Assembly: GCA_036852015.1 (NCBI GenBank)
Contig: JAANDG010000089.1
Coordinates: forward strand, 112,501 to 176,500
DNA length: 64,000 bases
Origin: Pelodera strongyloides
Taxonomy: Eukaryota > Nematoda > Chromadorea > Rhabditida > Rhabditidae
Direction of reading: 5' to 3'
The notes under the pieces: model-generated
Database searches by the model: none
What the model was told of the DNA's origin: nothing
Seen by the model: the letters and a program-made list of their open reading frames with translations, nothing else
Made by a program: the position numbers and the translations under genes
In this document: positions 11,601-23,200 of the stretch, in pieces
Position numbering within the stretch: position 1 is the stretch's first letter
Layout of the letters: each line of letters begins with the position of its first letter

Positions 11601-14600
11601 TTCCGCTGTATATGATGTGGTATGAGCACATGTGGCATGTGGCACGGGGGTATAGCTCAGTGGTAGAGCGCTCGCTTAGCATGCGAGAGGTCTGGGGTTC
11701 AATTCCCCATACCTCCAGAAAGTTTTGCAAGACTGGAAACTTACTCTAACAACACTGCCGAAGCTTACAATCACAAAGGGCTGGGTGTTTATTAAATCCA
11801 CTAGTTCCGCAGACCAAGAATTCCACAATTTCTGCTTTCTTATTGTAGTTTCAGACTCCTTTGCTTGTGAATATAGCCACTGTCGGCGTTTTTGACGTAG
11901 ACAATTGTCCTGAAAACATTACGATGATGTGTCTGTGTTTGGGTTGTTTGGGAGTTGTGTCGGGTTTATTTTAATTTTATAAGAAGTACAATTAAACAAC
12001 TCCTAAATAGAATTGCCGCTATACACTTATCAAAATTGCTGCCTTGAATAAAAATCAGAGTGCAAAAAAAATCATGCGAAGACCTCGCTCTCGTTTTGGA
12101 ACTCGGCGATGCCTTCGCGCACAATAAAGAGCCAGAGTTACCATATGTGTCTTGTAATTGAGGTTATAACTAGATAATGTCCGTCACTCTTTCGTAGTTC
12201 TTGCGTATAAGCTTATGTAAAATGGTCTAAAGTTTACTAACCTTTTGCAATTTGAAGCATTCATTTCCAAGGTGCGTCTCATTACGTGCATAAACTCGAT
12301 CATCTCTTCTTCCATTTAAACAGGAAGAATTAGCAATTGTCCGTGGAAGGATAATTACATGATCGGAAGGCGAACTGTAATGGCAATTAAAGTGAAATAC
12401 CGGCCGGTTTTTGAAACGCATTGCGCACACCTGCTTTCTTATGCAAATGAGTAAAAATCAGAATAAAAACTAGACCCCAATTAGACCCCACGTTGCATAA
12501 ATACATAGGAATGCAAGTACTTGAAATGGGTTTCAAAATCCGGCCGGTATTTCGCTTAATTTGGAAGTCGTCTACGCTGACTGGTCAAGAAGTCTGCCAT
12601 AAACAACAGAATAATTGAACACATCAACTAACACTATATAATACGCGTGCACCTAACCTAGATATATGTGTTTTTAGGCGTTCAAGTTGTGATTTGGTAG
12701 GAAATTCCAATAAGGAAGTGTGAACAAAAATAATTGTGTTTTTATAGCAAATGGCAAGATAATGTCCATTTTCAATGCACTGACCTAAACGACGAGCATC
12801 CAAAGTGCTTGATCCTATTTGATATTGGTCGGATTGAATCTGCAAGGAATTCCGACCGCCCCGCGTACACCACGCGAGCGGCTTCTTGCGAGGGCACGTC
12901 AACGGTTTTCTGAAGTTTATTTCAATTATATTCCGTTTATTGTTGGTTTTCACTTCTGAAATTACTTCATCGCGTGCTAAATACGTCACAATAACAATAC
13001 GTTTACCATTAGGTGACTGATGAAACTACGTGGTCGTGTCGAACACATAATTTGGAAAAGGGGTGCGCGGCGACAACATGGCTCACATATGGACTACTTT
13101 TTTGAAATAAGTTGAAATAACTTAGGATATACAACAAGATGGACACTCCACATGAAATATTAAAACAATACAATACATTTTTGCTAACTTGTACGTGGAG
13201 GAAATAATAAAAATCTTATAAATAAGCCGCATCAGATAAGGAAAAATCAATAAATCAATAATTACCTTGTATACACTGTTAGCGAAAGTGGACCGTATCA
13301 CTTCGGTTTGTAGATTTCTGGCCACTCGAATAGTCAAATCAAAGAAAGAGTTCTTCAAACGATCGAGAAAGGACATTCCCTGTCCGGAGAAGGGAGTTCC
13401 TATAATAAGATGGAGTTATCTTTATTTCCTCTTCAACACGGCTTTAATTCTACTTTGGTGTAGTGCTCCGGAATGCCTGCAATGTTCGTTAATACTTCAA
13501 AGTTAGGGTTTGTTGTAAAACATGAAAATTGAGCTGTGATAATAAAGAATTATCGATTACATTCAAAGTACATGATCAAAAGGCAACCCTAAGACGGCAA
13601 TGCGTATAAAAACATCCCATACAGACCAGGGGCCCTGACGTAGATGCCTCAACTCCCAGATTGAATAGGGCTTCATTATTTTATTATAAACTCTTTAAGG
13701 AAGGCAGCTACAGATGACAATAAAATAATACAAAATAGTAATACATAGTTCATAATTAATTCCTACCAGTCCTTGGTACCGCTGCAGGGCTTGACGGTAC
13801 ATTCTGATAGGTGATATAACCGTCCGACACAGGGTAATTGGAGAATTGAACCACTGGGACATCGAATAGGGAAGTCAAACCACCGAGACACTCCTATAAA
13901 CGAATTGATGTAATACAAGGACTTTGTTGGCGATGTCGTTAACGGTTCATAGTGCACAAAAAACTGGCAACGAAGCTCGAAGCTACCACACAATCGAAGC
14001 ATCTGTTCAGCCGCAGTCCAACAAACTGCATACGTACAGTGTACACGGTGTTTATTTCTGTTGTTTGCTAGAGTCTTATTGAGAGAAGTAGTAATATGAG
14101 ACGGAACAAAGAATCGAAACAATATTCTTGACCTGTTGTCTACCTGAAGAAAATGGTCCAAAACAACAAGGTCCACTTGTTTTTCCCGAACAAAAACGGC
14201 CAAACCCTCCGATTCCAACATTCTTCTGCAGTTGATTTGATGAAGGTGCAACATCGAAAATATACAGCAGTTAACGTACGCAAAGCGGTAGGTCACGTAC
14301 GTGGTCTGTGAAACGTATGCTAGCATTTATATTTATATTATATGCAAATTTATGAGTCCTTTTGTGTCGGACACCCTACATCATATGTTTGAAATCCACA
14401 CTCAAAAATAATAAGCGTAGACAAAAGTTCTTGATCGTATGGTACATCACATTTTATTGAAAAGCTAGGCCCGCACCAGAAGCTGAGAAAGGAGAAAAGG
14501 GTAAAAAAATATAAAAAAAAAATGAAATAAAAACCTTAATAAATCCATAAGATCCCCTCCATTTCCACGGTCGACTTAGGTCAGTGGGCACGTGCTGTTC

Positions 14601-14893
14601 CCATACAACCGGACCCATCCACGTGACAAAGTCACGGACTGAACATTACAAATGATAGTTGATTCTGATCTTATTTTTATTCTCGAGCTCTAGAATTTCC
14701 AGCGTAACATCCGTACAAACAAACTCACATACAAACTTTGTTCACTTATGTTATAAGATTCCACCAATGCCATCTCATTTACCTTTCTCATCGTACCCAT
14801 CCGTTATGACCGTACCCCAGTGACCGGGCAGAGTGACCCGCGCCTTGAAGTTACCGTAGACGCGGGTCTGCATCCAAGTTACGTTCCATCCCT
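8481..14893 (-). CDS. ugt: UDP-glycosyltransferase (UGT family), 5' end missing
   Basis: Transfers a sugar from a UDP-sugar to small lipophilic acceptors; family members sit in the ER membrane, facing the lumen. Exons on the minus strand, 5' to 3': 14893-14783, 14638-14535, 14305-14144, 14002-13892, 13399-13266, 12909-12785, 12374-12242, 11909-11745, 11235-11067, 10761-10664, 9847-9723, 8863-8768 and 8604-8481 (TAG). All joins keep phase except 13892 to 13399. The donor-binding signature is clear: PFVIVSFGS, then HVVIWQISG, then HPNLEFAISHGGIN and FPTQGDQ. The last exon gives the membrane anchor VYFITLATIISFMIYCLV. The first exon found, EGWNVTWMQTRVYG, is the second beta strand of the acceptor domain, so a signal-peptide exon upstream of 14893 was not found. 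About 75 residues of charged, non-UGT-like sequence are inserted before the signature half (12374-12242 and the start of 11909-11745). Confidence 0.88.
8934..9165 (-). mobile_element. ACCAGCCGGC...ATAATAAGATA dispersed repeat
   Basis: A minus-strand copy inside a UGT intron. The left end ACCAGCCGGCTACGCCGCCT is at 9163 and the right end TTACTCTTTTATATAATAAG runs to 8936. The same ends flank copies at 20512-20942, 37737-37981, 39457-39690, 40801-41272 and 59640-59895. Non-coding. Confidence 0.65.
9903..10400. mobile_element. 0.5-kb foldback element in UGT intron
   Basis: Two arms of about 215-230 bases (9903-10133 and 10186-10400) are inverted copies, starting TTAAAGGGATAGGTTTATCT and ending with its complement AGATGAACCTATCCCTTTAA. 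The loop is about 50 bases. The left arm contains a direct repeat of GCTTCCGTTATTGGAC. No coding capacity. It lies in the intron between UGT exons 10761-10664 and 9847-9723. Confidence 0.85.
10664..10761 (-). CDS. ugt: UGT signature-motif exon
   Basis: Encodes AHPNLEFAISHGGINTVNEL followed by IDLAVPIIGFPTQ. With the preceding WVPLKEMF (exon 11235-11067) and following GDQ (exon 9847-9723) it spells the UGT signature that binds the UDP-sugar. The HGG turn and the Gln of GDQ are present, so the donor site looks intact. Confidence 0.92.
11385..11555. mobile_element. Near-perfect palindromic MITE (GCGAAATGCTAGCC family)
   Basis: About 170 bases, almost fully self-complementary. It opens with TTAAAGCGAAATGCTAGCCT and closes with its inverse; the arms contain ATTTGCATATGATAAGCAAA. 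A sibling copy is at 29254-29426. It sits in a UGT intron beside the tRNA-Ala gene. Confidence 0.88.
11646..11717 (+). tRNA. tRNA-Ala (AGC)
   Basis: A complete 72-base cloverleaf. The acceptor stem GGGGGTA/TACCTCC has one G-U pair, the A box TAGCTCAGTGG and B box GGTTCAATTCC are present, and the anticodon arm CTCGC-TTAGCAT-GCGAG gives anticodon AGC. A TTTT Pol III terminator follows at 11723-11726. It lies antisense in a UGT intron, 27 bases from the exon ending at 11745, so its terminator nearly abuts that splice donor. Confidence 0.96.
12242..12374 (-). CDS. ugt: UGT insertion exon without UGT-like sequence
   Basis: Phase-consistent with both neighbours. It reads SPSDHVIILPRTIANSSCLN then GRRDDRVYARNETHLGNECF. 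Ordinary UGTs pass from the beta strand ending in a glycine-rich turn straight to the VSFGS segment within about 40 residues; here this exon and the next add about 75 charged residues. The acceptor is only 12 bases from a MITE (12387-12559). It could be a lineage-specific insertion, an exonised sequence or an alternative exon. Confidence 0.6.
12387..12559. mobile_element. GCGAAATACCGGCCGG MITE, copy 2
   Basis: Terminal inverted repeats of about 28 bases (GTGAAATACCGGCCGGTTTT and the inverted AATCCGGCCGGTATTTCGCT) around an AT-rich core with the TATGCAAAT words seen in other copies. Lies in a UGT intron, ending 12 bases from exon 12374-12242. Confidence 0.85.
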
Positions 14894-15102
14894 CTGAAGT
14901 AGGTAATAAGTAATAATGTTGGAGTATAAGTATGAGTGAATTTTCGTTTTAGCTGTCTGTTTACTAAATGGTAAACAGCTGAAGAAGATCATATATCCCC
15001 TTCATTCCCCTCCCATGCCTTTGTATAAACGAATCTTTTTAATTAGTGTTTGTTGTACGAACTGTTAAACTAGTCTCTAACCGTATCCTTCCCACTCTGC
15101 TG

Positions 15103-15133
15103 TCGCTTCTCTCTCTCTCTCTCTCTCGCTCTT

Positions 15134-15180
<47 letters not shown>

Positions 15181-15181
15181 T
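15103..15181. repeat. CT microsatellite
   Basis: Imperfect (CT)n with occasional G and T interruptions, pyrimidine-rich on the plus strand. Confidence 0.9.
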
Positions 15182-16795
15182 AAGGTTCGAATTTTTCTCC
15201 CCAATTTCATTTAGTTTAATTGGGAACAACCTTGGTCAAATGAGCTGCCGACTTCTTTCATCATTACGTCATGACTATAACATCCACTGGAAGAGATCAG
15301 AAGAACACGAGACGCAGACAGGGCAGACACGCAGAGGAACAGAAGGTAGAGACGCAGAGGAGCGAGTGGTGACGCTGCACTCTGCATACTGTAATTGCGA
15401 ATGCACGACAATTAGAAAAATATCAAAAGAACACGGCTACAGGGCAGAGACTGAGAGGAAGAAAAGACAGAGACGCAGAGCCGCGAGTGGTAATGCGGGA
15501 CCCTGCATACTGTAAATATGCGTGCATGATCTTTCGAACACTTATGAAACACGGTTGGCATTGCGCTGCGAAAAAAACGGGTGCGCCTACATAACATATC
15601 GCCGTACAGTCTACGCCGGACTCTTGTCAGATCCGGGCGACTGCACTGACAACCCTTCGCGAAAACGAGGCGCAAATTGGGCGAAACAGCCGCGCACCTT
15701 TTTATATGTTTCTTCGCATTTTCGTCCGGACGGTGCGCCGCTGGTTTGCCGGGCAAACCTGGCGAGAGTATGGCGAAGACTTGGCGAGATGTGGGCACAT
15801 CCGCTTTTTTCGCCGCGCACTAGCCGAGTTCTCGTTGTACAAGAACAACTACATGATAAGCAGGTAGAGCAGAGACGTAGCACTGACACTCACTTTGAAT
15901 ACTGTACATAATATGAATACATATAATTTGAATATAATAAATCAACTTCGGTTTTTACTTGTGGCATCAAAAATCAAATAAGTAAAGTTAACCCGTGTAT
16001 TATAAGACCTACAAATAACATATCACTTACATACAAAAATGCAATGAACACGTTTTGTCAAATAATACAAAACAACCACTCAATAAGTGTCCACTAAAAT
16101 GTAACTCAAGTGCAATGCCTAAAGTTTGAGGGTCATTTAGAAAAAGAGTTAGAACTAGTTGCACGATAAGAACCCTTGTAATAGGCACGTATTTGTAACG
16201 ATAAGAACTTTGTTTATGATCACTTATGTTTAAGAGAAAGCGCAAAAAATGGCAGCGAGTATATTATGGTTGACAATAGAGAAAATGAGCGAGTTTCAAG
16301 TTCCAAGTGTTAGTGATTGAAAGTCTCCTAAAGCAAACCTTCGGGAAGTCGCCGTGAGAAAAGATGGAAATGAGCGCCAATGGTGCGCGCTGGGCGCGCC
16401 AGAAGTGTGCGAAACATGACTTGGTGTGACGCACACGGCCCATATGAAAGTGCGTCACATGTGCGTTTTCACCGCGCACATGATTGATTCAAATGACAGA
16501 TATTTGGTCAGTGAAACTCTCTCGAAAAGCTATAAAAGTGTATGTTGATGCTTTGTCGGATAGAAACCGCGAAACCCAAGAAACGATTTTTGTAGGTTAA
16601 ATATTGCTCTTGTTTTCGCCGAAGCGCATGCGCGACAAACGCGCGGTCGTGACGTAAGCAATTACAGTAGGTAAAAGGGCGCGGTTTAGGATATCAGGTT
16701 CAGGAGTTGACAAATTGAGGCGGCAACAAAGCAATCGGTGATCAGACACAGACAAATCGTAGAAACCGTTTGAAATACAGCACAAAACAAAGTTC

Positions 16796-16797
<2 letters not shown>

Positions 16798-16834
<37 letters not shown>

Positions 16835-16885
16835 AGAGAGAGCGAGAGTGAGAGGGAGTGAGAGAGACAGAGAGAAAGAGAGTAC
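16798..16885. repeat. GA microsatellite
   Basis: Imperfect (GA)n, purine-rich on the plus strand. The minus-strand open frame across it is a Ser/Leu artefact. Confidence 0.9.
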
Positions 16886-19800
16886 TTGCATAGAAGATAG
16901 TCCATTTCAAAGCAAAAATAAACAGTGCAATGATGATAAATAAATAAAATACATGAATACGTATGGATACAACAGAGCATGAAAATTAAGTTTAAAGCAG
17001 TATTCCTCCTTTTCACCGCTCTCTGCCTGTCTACACGTTTAACACTCTACGCGCCCGACCTGTCGAATGTCTGTTGTTCTTTTCGTGCGGGATTTAAAAT
17101 CACCATAGTGCCCTGAGAGCAAAAAAGGTAGGCTAGGGCACAAAATTTGGGTTTTACATAGAAATCGGTAACTTTGAGTTAGTTTTTCGTCGGACGTGGC
17201 CATTTACTGCTATTTTGATGTTTTTCATTGTTTTAGTTTTTATTCAACCTACAGGCAAAAAACTCAAAACAAGGTACAATACGCTTTAAAATTAAAAACA
17301 AAATCAATCCAAAAAAGGATCAACACTTTAGCGTGCAAAGAAGTCCATCACATAAAGCTTTGATGGTCAGGTTCAAAATGGTGTACTTTGTAGTACGTAG
17401 TAAAGGAATAATGTGAATTTCCTGGCAGAATACATTGTTTGAAATAAAGCAGTTAGATTAAATGTGCAGCGCGAAAACCAAGGTGACCTTGATTTTAAAA
17501 GGAAAAGTGCTGGTTTTGTAGGAATATAAGAAACCATGCCATCCATTCACATACTTTAACGAAGAGGAGAAAGTATTTATACTAATTTTTAATTTCTAAA
17601 TTTAAGTTATGAAAAATATTAAATGAATTTCAACTGCACTTCAAAGGACTTTCATAAACTTAGGCCCTGGTGCACGAAATTAGTTAGGATTTGCATATTA
17701 TGCTTGTAAAATCACAAAGATTTACATTCAAATGCGAAAGATCAGTAAGTCAGTAAACTTTTCACTGTAGATATTAATAAAATCAGAATAACCCAAGCAA
17801 AAAAAGTTATGAGTTATAATCGACATACAATTTCTACGAAAACGATTGCAGACACAAAAAAAAAGTAATGAAAAAAGAACTAGAGAATACTAGAGAACTC
17901 TCCATCTTTCTAATAAGAAACTGTTCATTGGGACAGACGACCTTGCTGTCCTTGCTCTCTCTATATCAAGTTCTCTCTCTCTCTCTCTCCCTCTCCCTGT
18001 CTCTCTATATCTCTCCCCCTCTCTCTCTCTCACTCCCTCTCTCGCTTTTCCTGCCCAACTTTGCAATCTGCCACCGCAACGCAAGTTGTGGGATAAAACG
18101 TGACCTTTTTAATTAGTTCCGCAATTTGTTGGGCACGAATTCTTCAAGCTTTTATCTACACATTAATTGAGTAAAGATTAACCACAAAAGTTTCGTGGCG
18201 GACCGCGTACTGTTCAATTCTCTTCCCAGCCAATAGGGATGTCAAACTGCGAAAAAATGGCCTGACGCTTTACTGGTAATGTTAAAGAGAACGAGGAATG
18301 GGAGAGAGAAGAGAGAGAGAGTGGAAATGAGAGAGTAGATACTGATTGAGAGGTTAAAGATGAAAACCGGGGGAGAAAACTTTCCCCTGCAAAAACCTTT
18401 CAAAGACAATAGAAGAGATAGGTAGGCAACGGTTGAAGTTGTTCAAGGCCGGGAAAAGTCGACGCAAGGTGCGCGAGAACGCAGCTGCGAACACTTTTTG
18501 TTCGCGAGTCAGGCGCGTCTCGACGTTGTGTGTAGGTATGTTCGTGTGTGTATGTGTGCTTCTGTTTCTGTTCAAATAAAACAAACATTTTCCCTTATGT
18601 TTTCTATATTTAATGTGTCACGGATCCTATCCTACCGAGGACAAATAACTTCTTCTCAACAATACATCATACTGGCACAGTTACAGATACTAATTTTGAG
18701 TGTGTGCGGCAATGTTCTTGTGCGCATTTTGCGCGCGGGATGTCATGTGTGCCGGGAGCGCAACTACAGTGAAAATTTCAGTGTGAAGAAGCCGTCAATA
18801 CGCATAGCATAGTATATAAATAAAAGAAACCCGGATAATTCTACAAATTCATCGCCGCGTGCTGTCGGCCTCCTGCAGCGCTCTCGCCCCCCGGTCCGCA
18901 GCGCTCTCGCCCTCACTTCCCCGCCGCGCTCTCATTCCCTCCCCAGCCGCCCGCGTTGGCTTCCCCCCGCACTCGCTCCCCCTCACTGCCACCGCCGTGC
19001 AGTGCATTTCCACTGTATGCGGCGCGCTTCATCGTCTCCTCTGCGTGCTGTACATAAAACTCCACAATTAGCTCCATAGATTTCTGTATAATGTGTACCT
19101 TCATTTTTTCGTTTCGTTTTCTTCATATTTGTGCTACTGTTGCTTTACTCGACAAAACTGTACGTTGCATATATTTTTCTGATGAATTTTATGTGTACGT
19201 AATAAATTATATCTATGTTACTGTCACTATAAAACAATATATTTATACAAAATATATCACGTGTGCAACATGGAGAATAAAATCACTGTTTCTGTACAAC
19301 TTACTGACAAACAGTGAGTACTCCAACAACTAAACATATGCCACACAAAAAAAGTAAAGTCACTTAAAATGATATGATCTGGTTCACCGAAAAAAGGGAC
19401 AAAATACACGATAAAATATTGATACTTTAATATAAAGCAAACTAGGATAAGCAAGAACATCTTGAGCGAATAACGGATATGCAAGGAAATGTTTTGATTA
19501 TTCAAAGGAAAAGCTCATTATGACTAGGACTGTGTCAAGACTAGAATGGCAAATATGGATACAACGAGCGTATCACTGAGAAGCAAGGACTTGGTGGCGC
19601 GGCGGTGATCTGGCGCCCAATTTGTGAGCGATTTTATAGCTGCTAAAGGATTTCCTCCACGCGTTTTCCAAAGTTCAACATATTCTCAGTAAACATAAAT
19701 AAAAATGCACACAATGACTATGTATGGCTTGAAAATATCAAACGGTAATATCACATTAATTTACTAATTAAAGTCATCATTGTTAGTACTGACATACGTC

Positions 19801-19902
19801 ACATACGTGAGGGTCTAATGGTAAACAATTATACATACATATATGTACCCGTTTCACAACAAATAATTAAATAAAAGTCGGAGGAGATTTTCTGTATGGC
19901 CA

Positions 19903-19908
19903 TTTATT
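19903..19908 (-). promoter_or_regulatory. Putative poly(A) signal of the channel gene
   Basis: AATAAA on the minus strand, about 250 bases past the channel's TGA at 20162-20160. Position and hexamer fit; no transcript evidence. Confidence 0.4.
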
Positions 19909-20159
19909 ATGTAAGACAGAGAGATTCAAATACCAATATGGTATAATAACCTTCCCGCAATGCAAAACTTCTTTAGATATAAAGCAAATTTGAAGTATTG
20001 TGCATTATACCAAGTACTAAACATGTTTCATGTAGCAAAAAATATGTTCTCTGGTATAAGGCAGGTACCATTTTTTCCTTCCATACACTCGACTGCGGGA
20101 CCTCAGCAGCAGGGTTCAAAGTTCAAACTACAGACACAATTTACTAACTATACGGATAC

Positions 20160-20277
20160 TCAGTTCTCTCCCAATATGTATTTGTTGCGGCGCCGGAGCG
20201 AATCGGACGCCGTTTCACTATCGCTCGTAGTCGATTTGCGGCGACTTCGCAGCAATTCGCAGATATTTCCCATTTCC
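20160..20277 (-). CDS. kcnl: Channel last coding exon
   Basis: Acceptor CTTTTAG joins in phase with the coiled-coil exon. It reads [20 protein letters not shown], then [19 protein letters not shown] and TGA. An Arg- and Ser-rich tail, as in many SK channel C-termini, with possible phosphorylation sites (RRKSTTS). Confidence 0.85.
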
Positions 20278-23200
20278 CTAAAAGGAAACATATATAGAAT
20301 GTTCTGAGAAAAGCTCTATCGTTGTCTAGACACTTAGTGACAGGGTGGTACAATGGCTACCACCCTCATACCGCAGTCTCTAACATCAGAAACTCGAGTT
20401 CGAATCCTCTCCGTAGCATGAACATATCGAACCATTGACATTTAGAAATCATCGTCTACTTTTCGATAAGCGTTGAGCATGTATTATGGAAAGCCAACGA
20501 TTTACTATTTATTACTTACCAGCCGTTCGAAGAGCACTACGGGCTCTTCTCCGACTGGAGGAATCGGCCTTCGGCCTTTTGTTACCCTATTTAAAAAAAA
20601 AAAAAGGAATTTCTTCAAACGTAAAAAGACGTTCATTTACGTTTATGTGGAAACGTATAATAAGGTTCTGGTCATGCAAATTTCCAAATTTGCTATTGCA
20701 ATTGATCTTCTATCTCCTATAAGATCCCCGTGCCATAAGCTTGCATAGCGCAACAGGTAGACCGCTGGACCGGCTGGACTATGAAGCGAGAGGTGGTAGC
20801 TAGTTGGTTCGGATCCCGCCGGAGACAAAGATTTTTGTTTATTCCATTTCCGCGAGCAAATCTTTATGAATGGGCTTTGTTGCGTTCTCACGCGGCTTCA
20901 AACAAAAAAGTAAACTCTTTTCTCCTTTATATAATAAGATTATCAACAGTCGGCGACGGCGGGATAAAACACAAATAAATGTAATACCTTGAAATATCGC
21001 TGAGTTGGTGTTCAATTGCCGTAATTCTGAGCGAAAGGCCTTCTTGTGTAGAATGCACATCGTGGATCAATTCGTATGTGTTAGAAGTTGTCTGAAATTG
21101 AAATTTTTGTTTTGTTTTTAAAGCGAATATGTAGGCACTCAAAATGAGCAAAACAAACGGAAACTAGAGTTTCCACACCAGACGTGAATTTAAATAGGCA
21201 GCTGAATATGCAAATGCGAATATTCGAATTTGCATGCGCATATGTCTCTGAATAATGCTATTTGACGATATCTGCATGTATATTTGAAAAAATTTACATT
21301 GACCCCGACGATGTATGGCATCGTCTCAAGTAACGCGTTTACTATGGAAAGGGTGAACTTTGTAGTTTATTTTCTGTTAACTGGGAATCTTTGGACAACT
21401 TTTGTTGTTGTTTCCTTAATGGGGAACATACATTCTATCAACACAGCTTAACTTCAAAAAGGGCCTACATATTCCCTTTAATGATTTTGCTAGAATTAGC
21501 AGAACGTTGTTTTAAAATGCAAAGGCAAATGTAATTGTGCTGCACCTTGACGTTCTAAATTGAGATTATAAGTTGTTCCGAATTCAAATCGGCCTTACAA
21601 TTAGGAAAAGTATTCGATGAATTAGAGAGTTACCAGCAGTGCATAGAGATCAGATCTACTACCTATTCATGGGCATATAGGTAAGCTGGCAGCATGTTTA
21701 AAGCGAAATACCGGCCGGTTTTTGAAACGCATCTTGAACAGCTGAATGCCAACGTATTTATGCGAAGTTTCTCGAATTTAGCTCGTTTTTTTTATTCTAA
21801 TTTATGTTTATTTGAATAAGCTGTATAAGAATGATGGCCTACTCGATATGTTTTAAAAAACGGCCGGTATTTCGCTCTTAGAATATCTTTGAGCGTAACG
21901 AAGGCGGGCGATTGATTTAAAAATATAAAACTAATCACTTATTATATTACCTTGGCCACATCTCCAAGTGAAACGAAATTCTCTGCCAATTTTCTCTGCT
22001 CTCGTTTCACTTTTCGTAATCTGAAAGAATTTTATATCAGTAATATCTTGCCATTATAAAGAGGGAATCGGGAACATCTCAAACAATCAAACACGACCCT
22101 TTGTTAGTAAGGTGGTGTCCTTACCGCACCAACAACTTAGGGTACCTTTTGGTTTACGAGCTGACAGCATCTACCCCAAGAACTTTTCTCTGTGTTCCTA
22201 CGCCTCGTTGACCTAATAAACATTTATTATTATTAAACGGTAAACATACTCTTGGACCAGGTTATGTGTAATTTTTTGTGCCTGAATTACACGGCTTGCT
22301 CTAGGTTTTTGGAATTGCAGGAATATAATAACTCACTCGTAAATTGCGACGAGGAACTTTCTCTGATGCAATCTGATTCTACTCGGGTCTGGTTTGTCTG
22401 TCAACCGTCGATATTTGTAGATTAACCACGTCTCGCGAAGCACATTTGCAGCAGAGTGCTTGAGCTGAAAATATGGATGGTCATATTCATTGATAAACTT
22501 TATTATGTACAAATCTATTTGTAGGCCAAGGCTTAGGGCCCAGTCTTAGGTTTAGCTTATTCTTGGGACTTATTTAGACTTATGCTCTTATGCATCAACC
22601 AGCTTGCGTTACTATGCCCTTTTCTGCTTTAATAATTTCCCTTACCCTTTTCGTCAGCTGTGTGTCCATCATGAAGTTGTGGACATGTTTCTCCGCGCGT
22701 GAAAGTTCCAATTTTCTGGCGATAACAGCGACAACCATCGATGATGTACACGTGCCCTGAACAGAAAGAAATCATCAAATTTATATTACTGCATACTGCA
22801 TTCATGCTTCAGTATTATTTGAATTGCAGATCCGGCCCTCCGTCCCAAGAGTGAAACTATTGCACGATAAAGTCACTTTCCACACAACTAAAGTGCTAAT
22901 CGTCTTATTTTATACAGATATTTTCTTTCCAAAAACTCTGCACAGAGATACGCTGCACGTAGATTTTCTGTCATTATTCAGTCGTTCAAAACGTGAACTA
23001 CTACCGAACCAGCCGCAATTCTAGAGCGTAACGTACATCATCCAAGAATACAATCCATCAAAAAATCCCATTTTATATAAATTAATATTTATTAATCGCC
23101 ACCCACCAATATTCCAGTGATTACAGCCATTGTCTTTCCACAGTAGGTATGTGGGACGACGTCACCTGTAATTAATGACGTAAGACACTAGTCCGGTTAG

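Larger units (their letters stand above)
14894..20159. other. Intergenic stretch between UGT and channel gene
   Basis: No phase-supported exon was found. The missing UGT 5' exon, which should encode a signal peptide, is expected somewhere here. The stretch holds CT/GA tracts at 15103-15181, 16798-16885, 17968-18046 and 18300-18345, and GC-rich repeat fragments with TTCGCCGCGCAC words near 15.6-15.8 kb. Confidence 0.5.

Noticed and set aside
20330..20425. tRNA-like segment with GTTCGAATCC
   Set aside because: Box-B-like word present, but the arms do not pair and there is no proper acceptor stem; probably a pseudo-tRNA or SINE piece.
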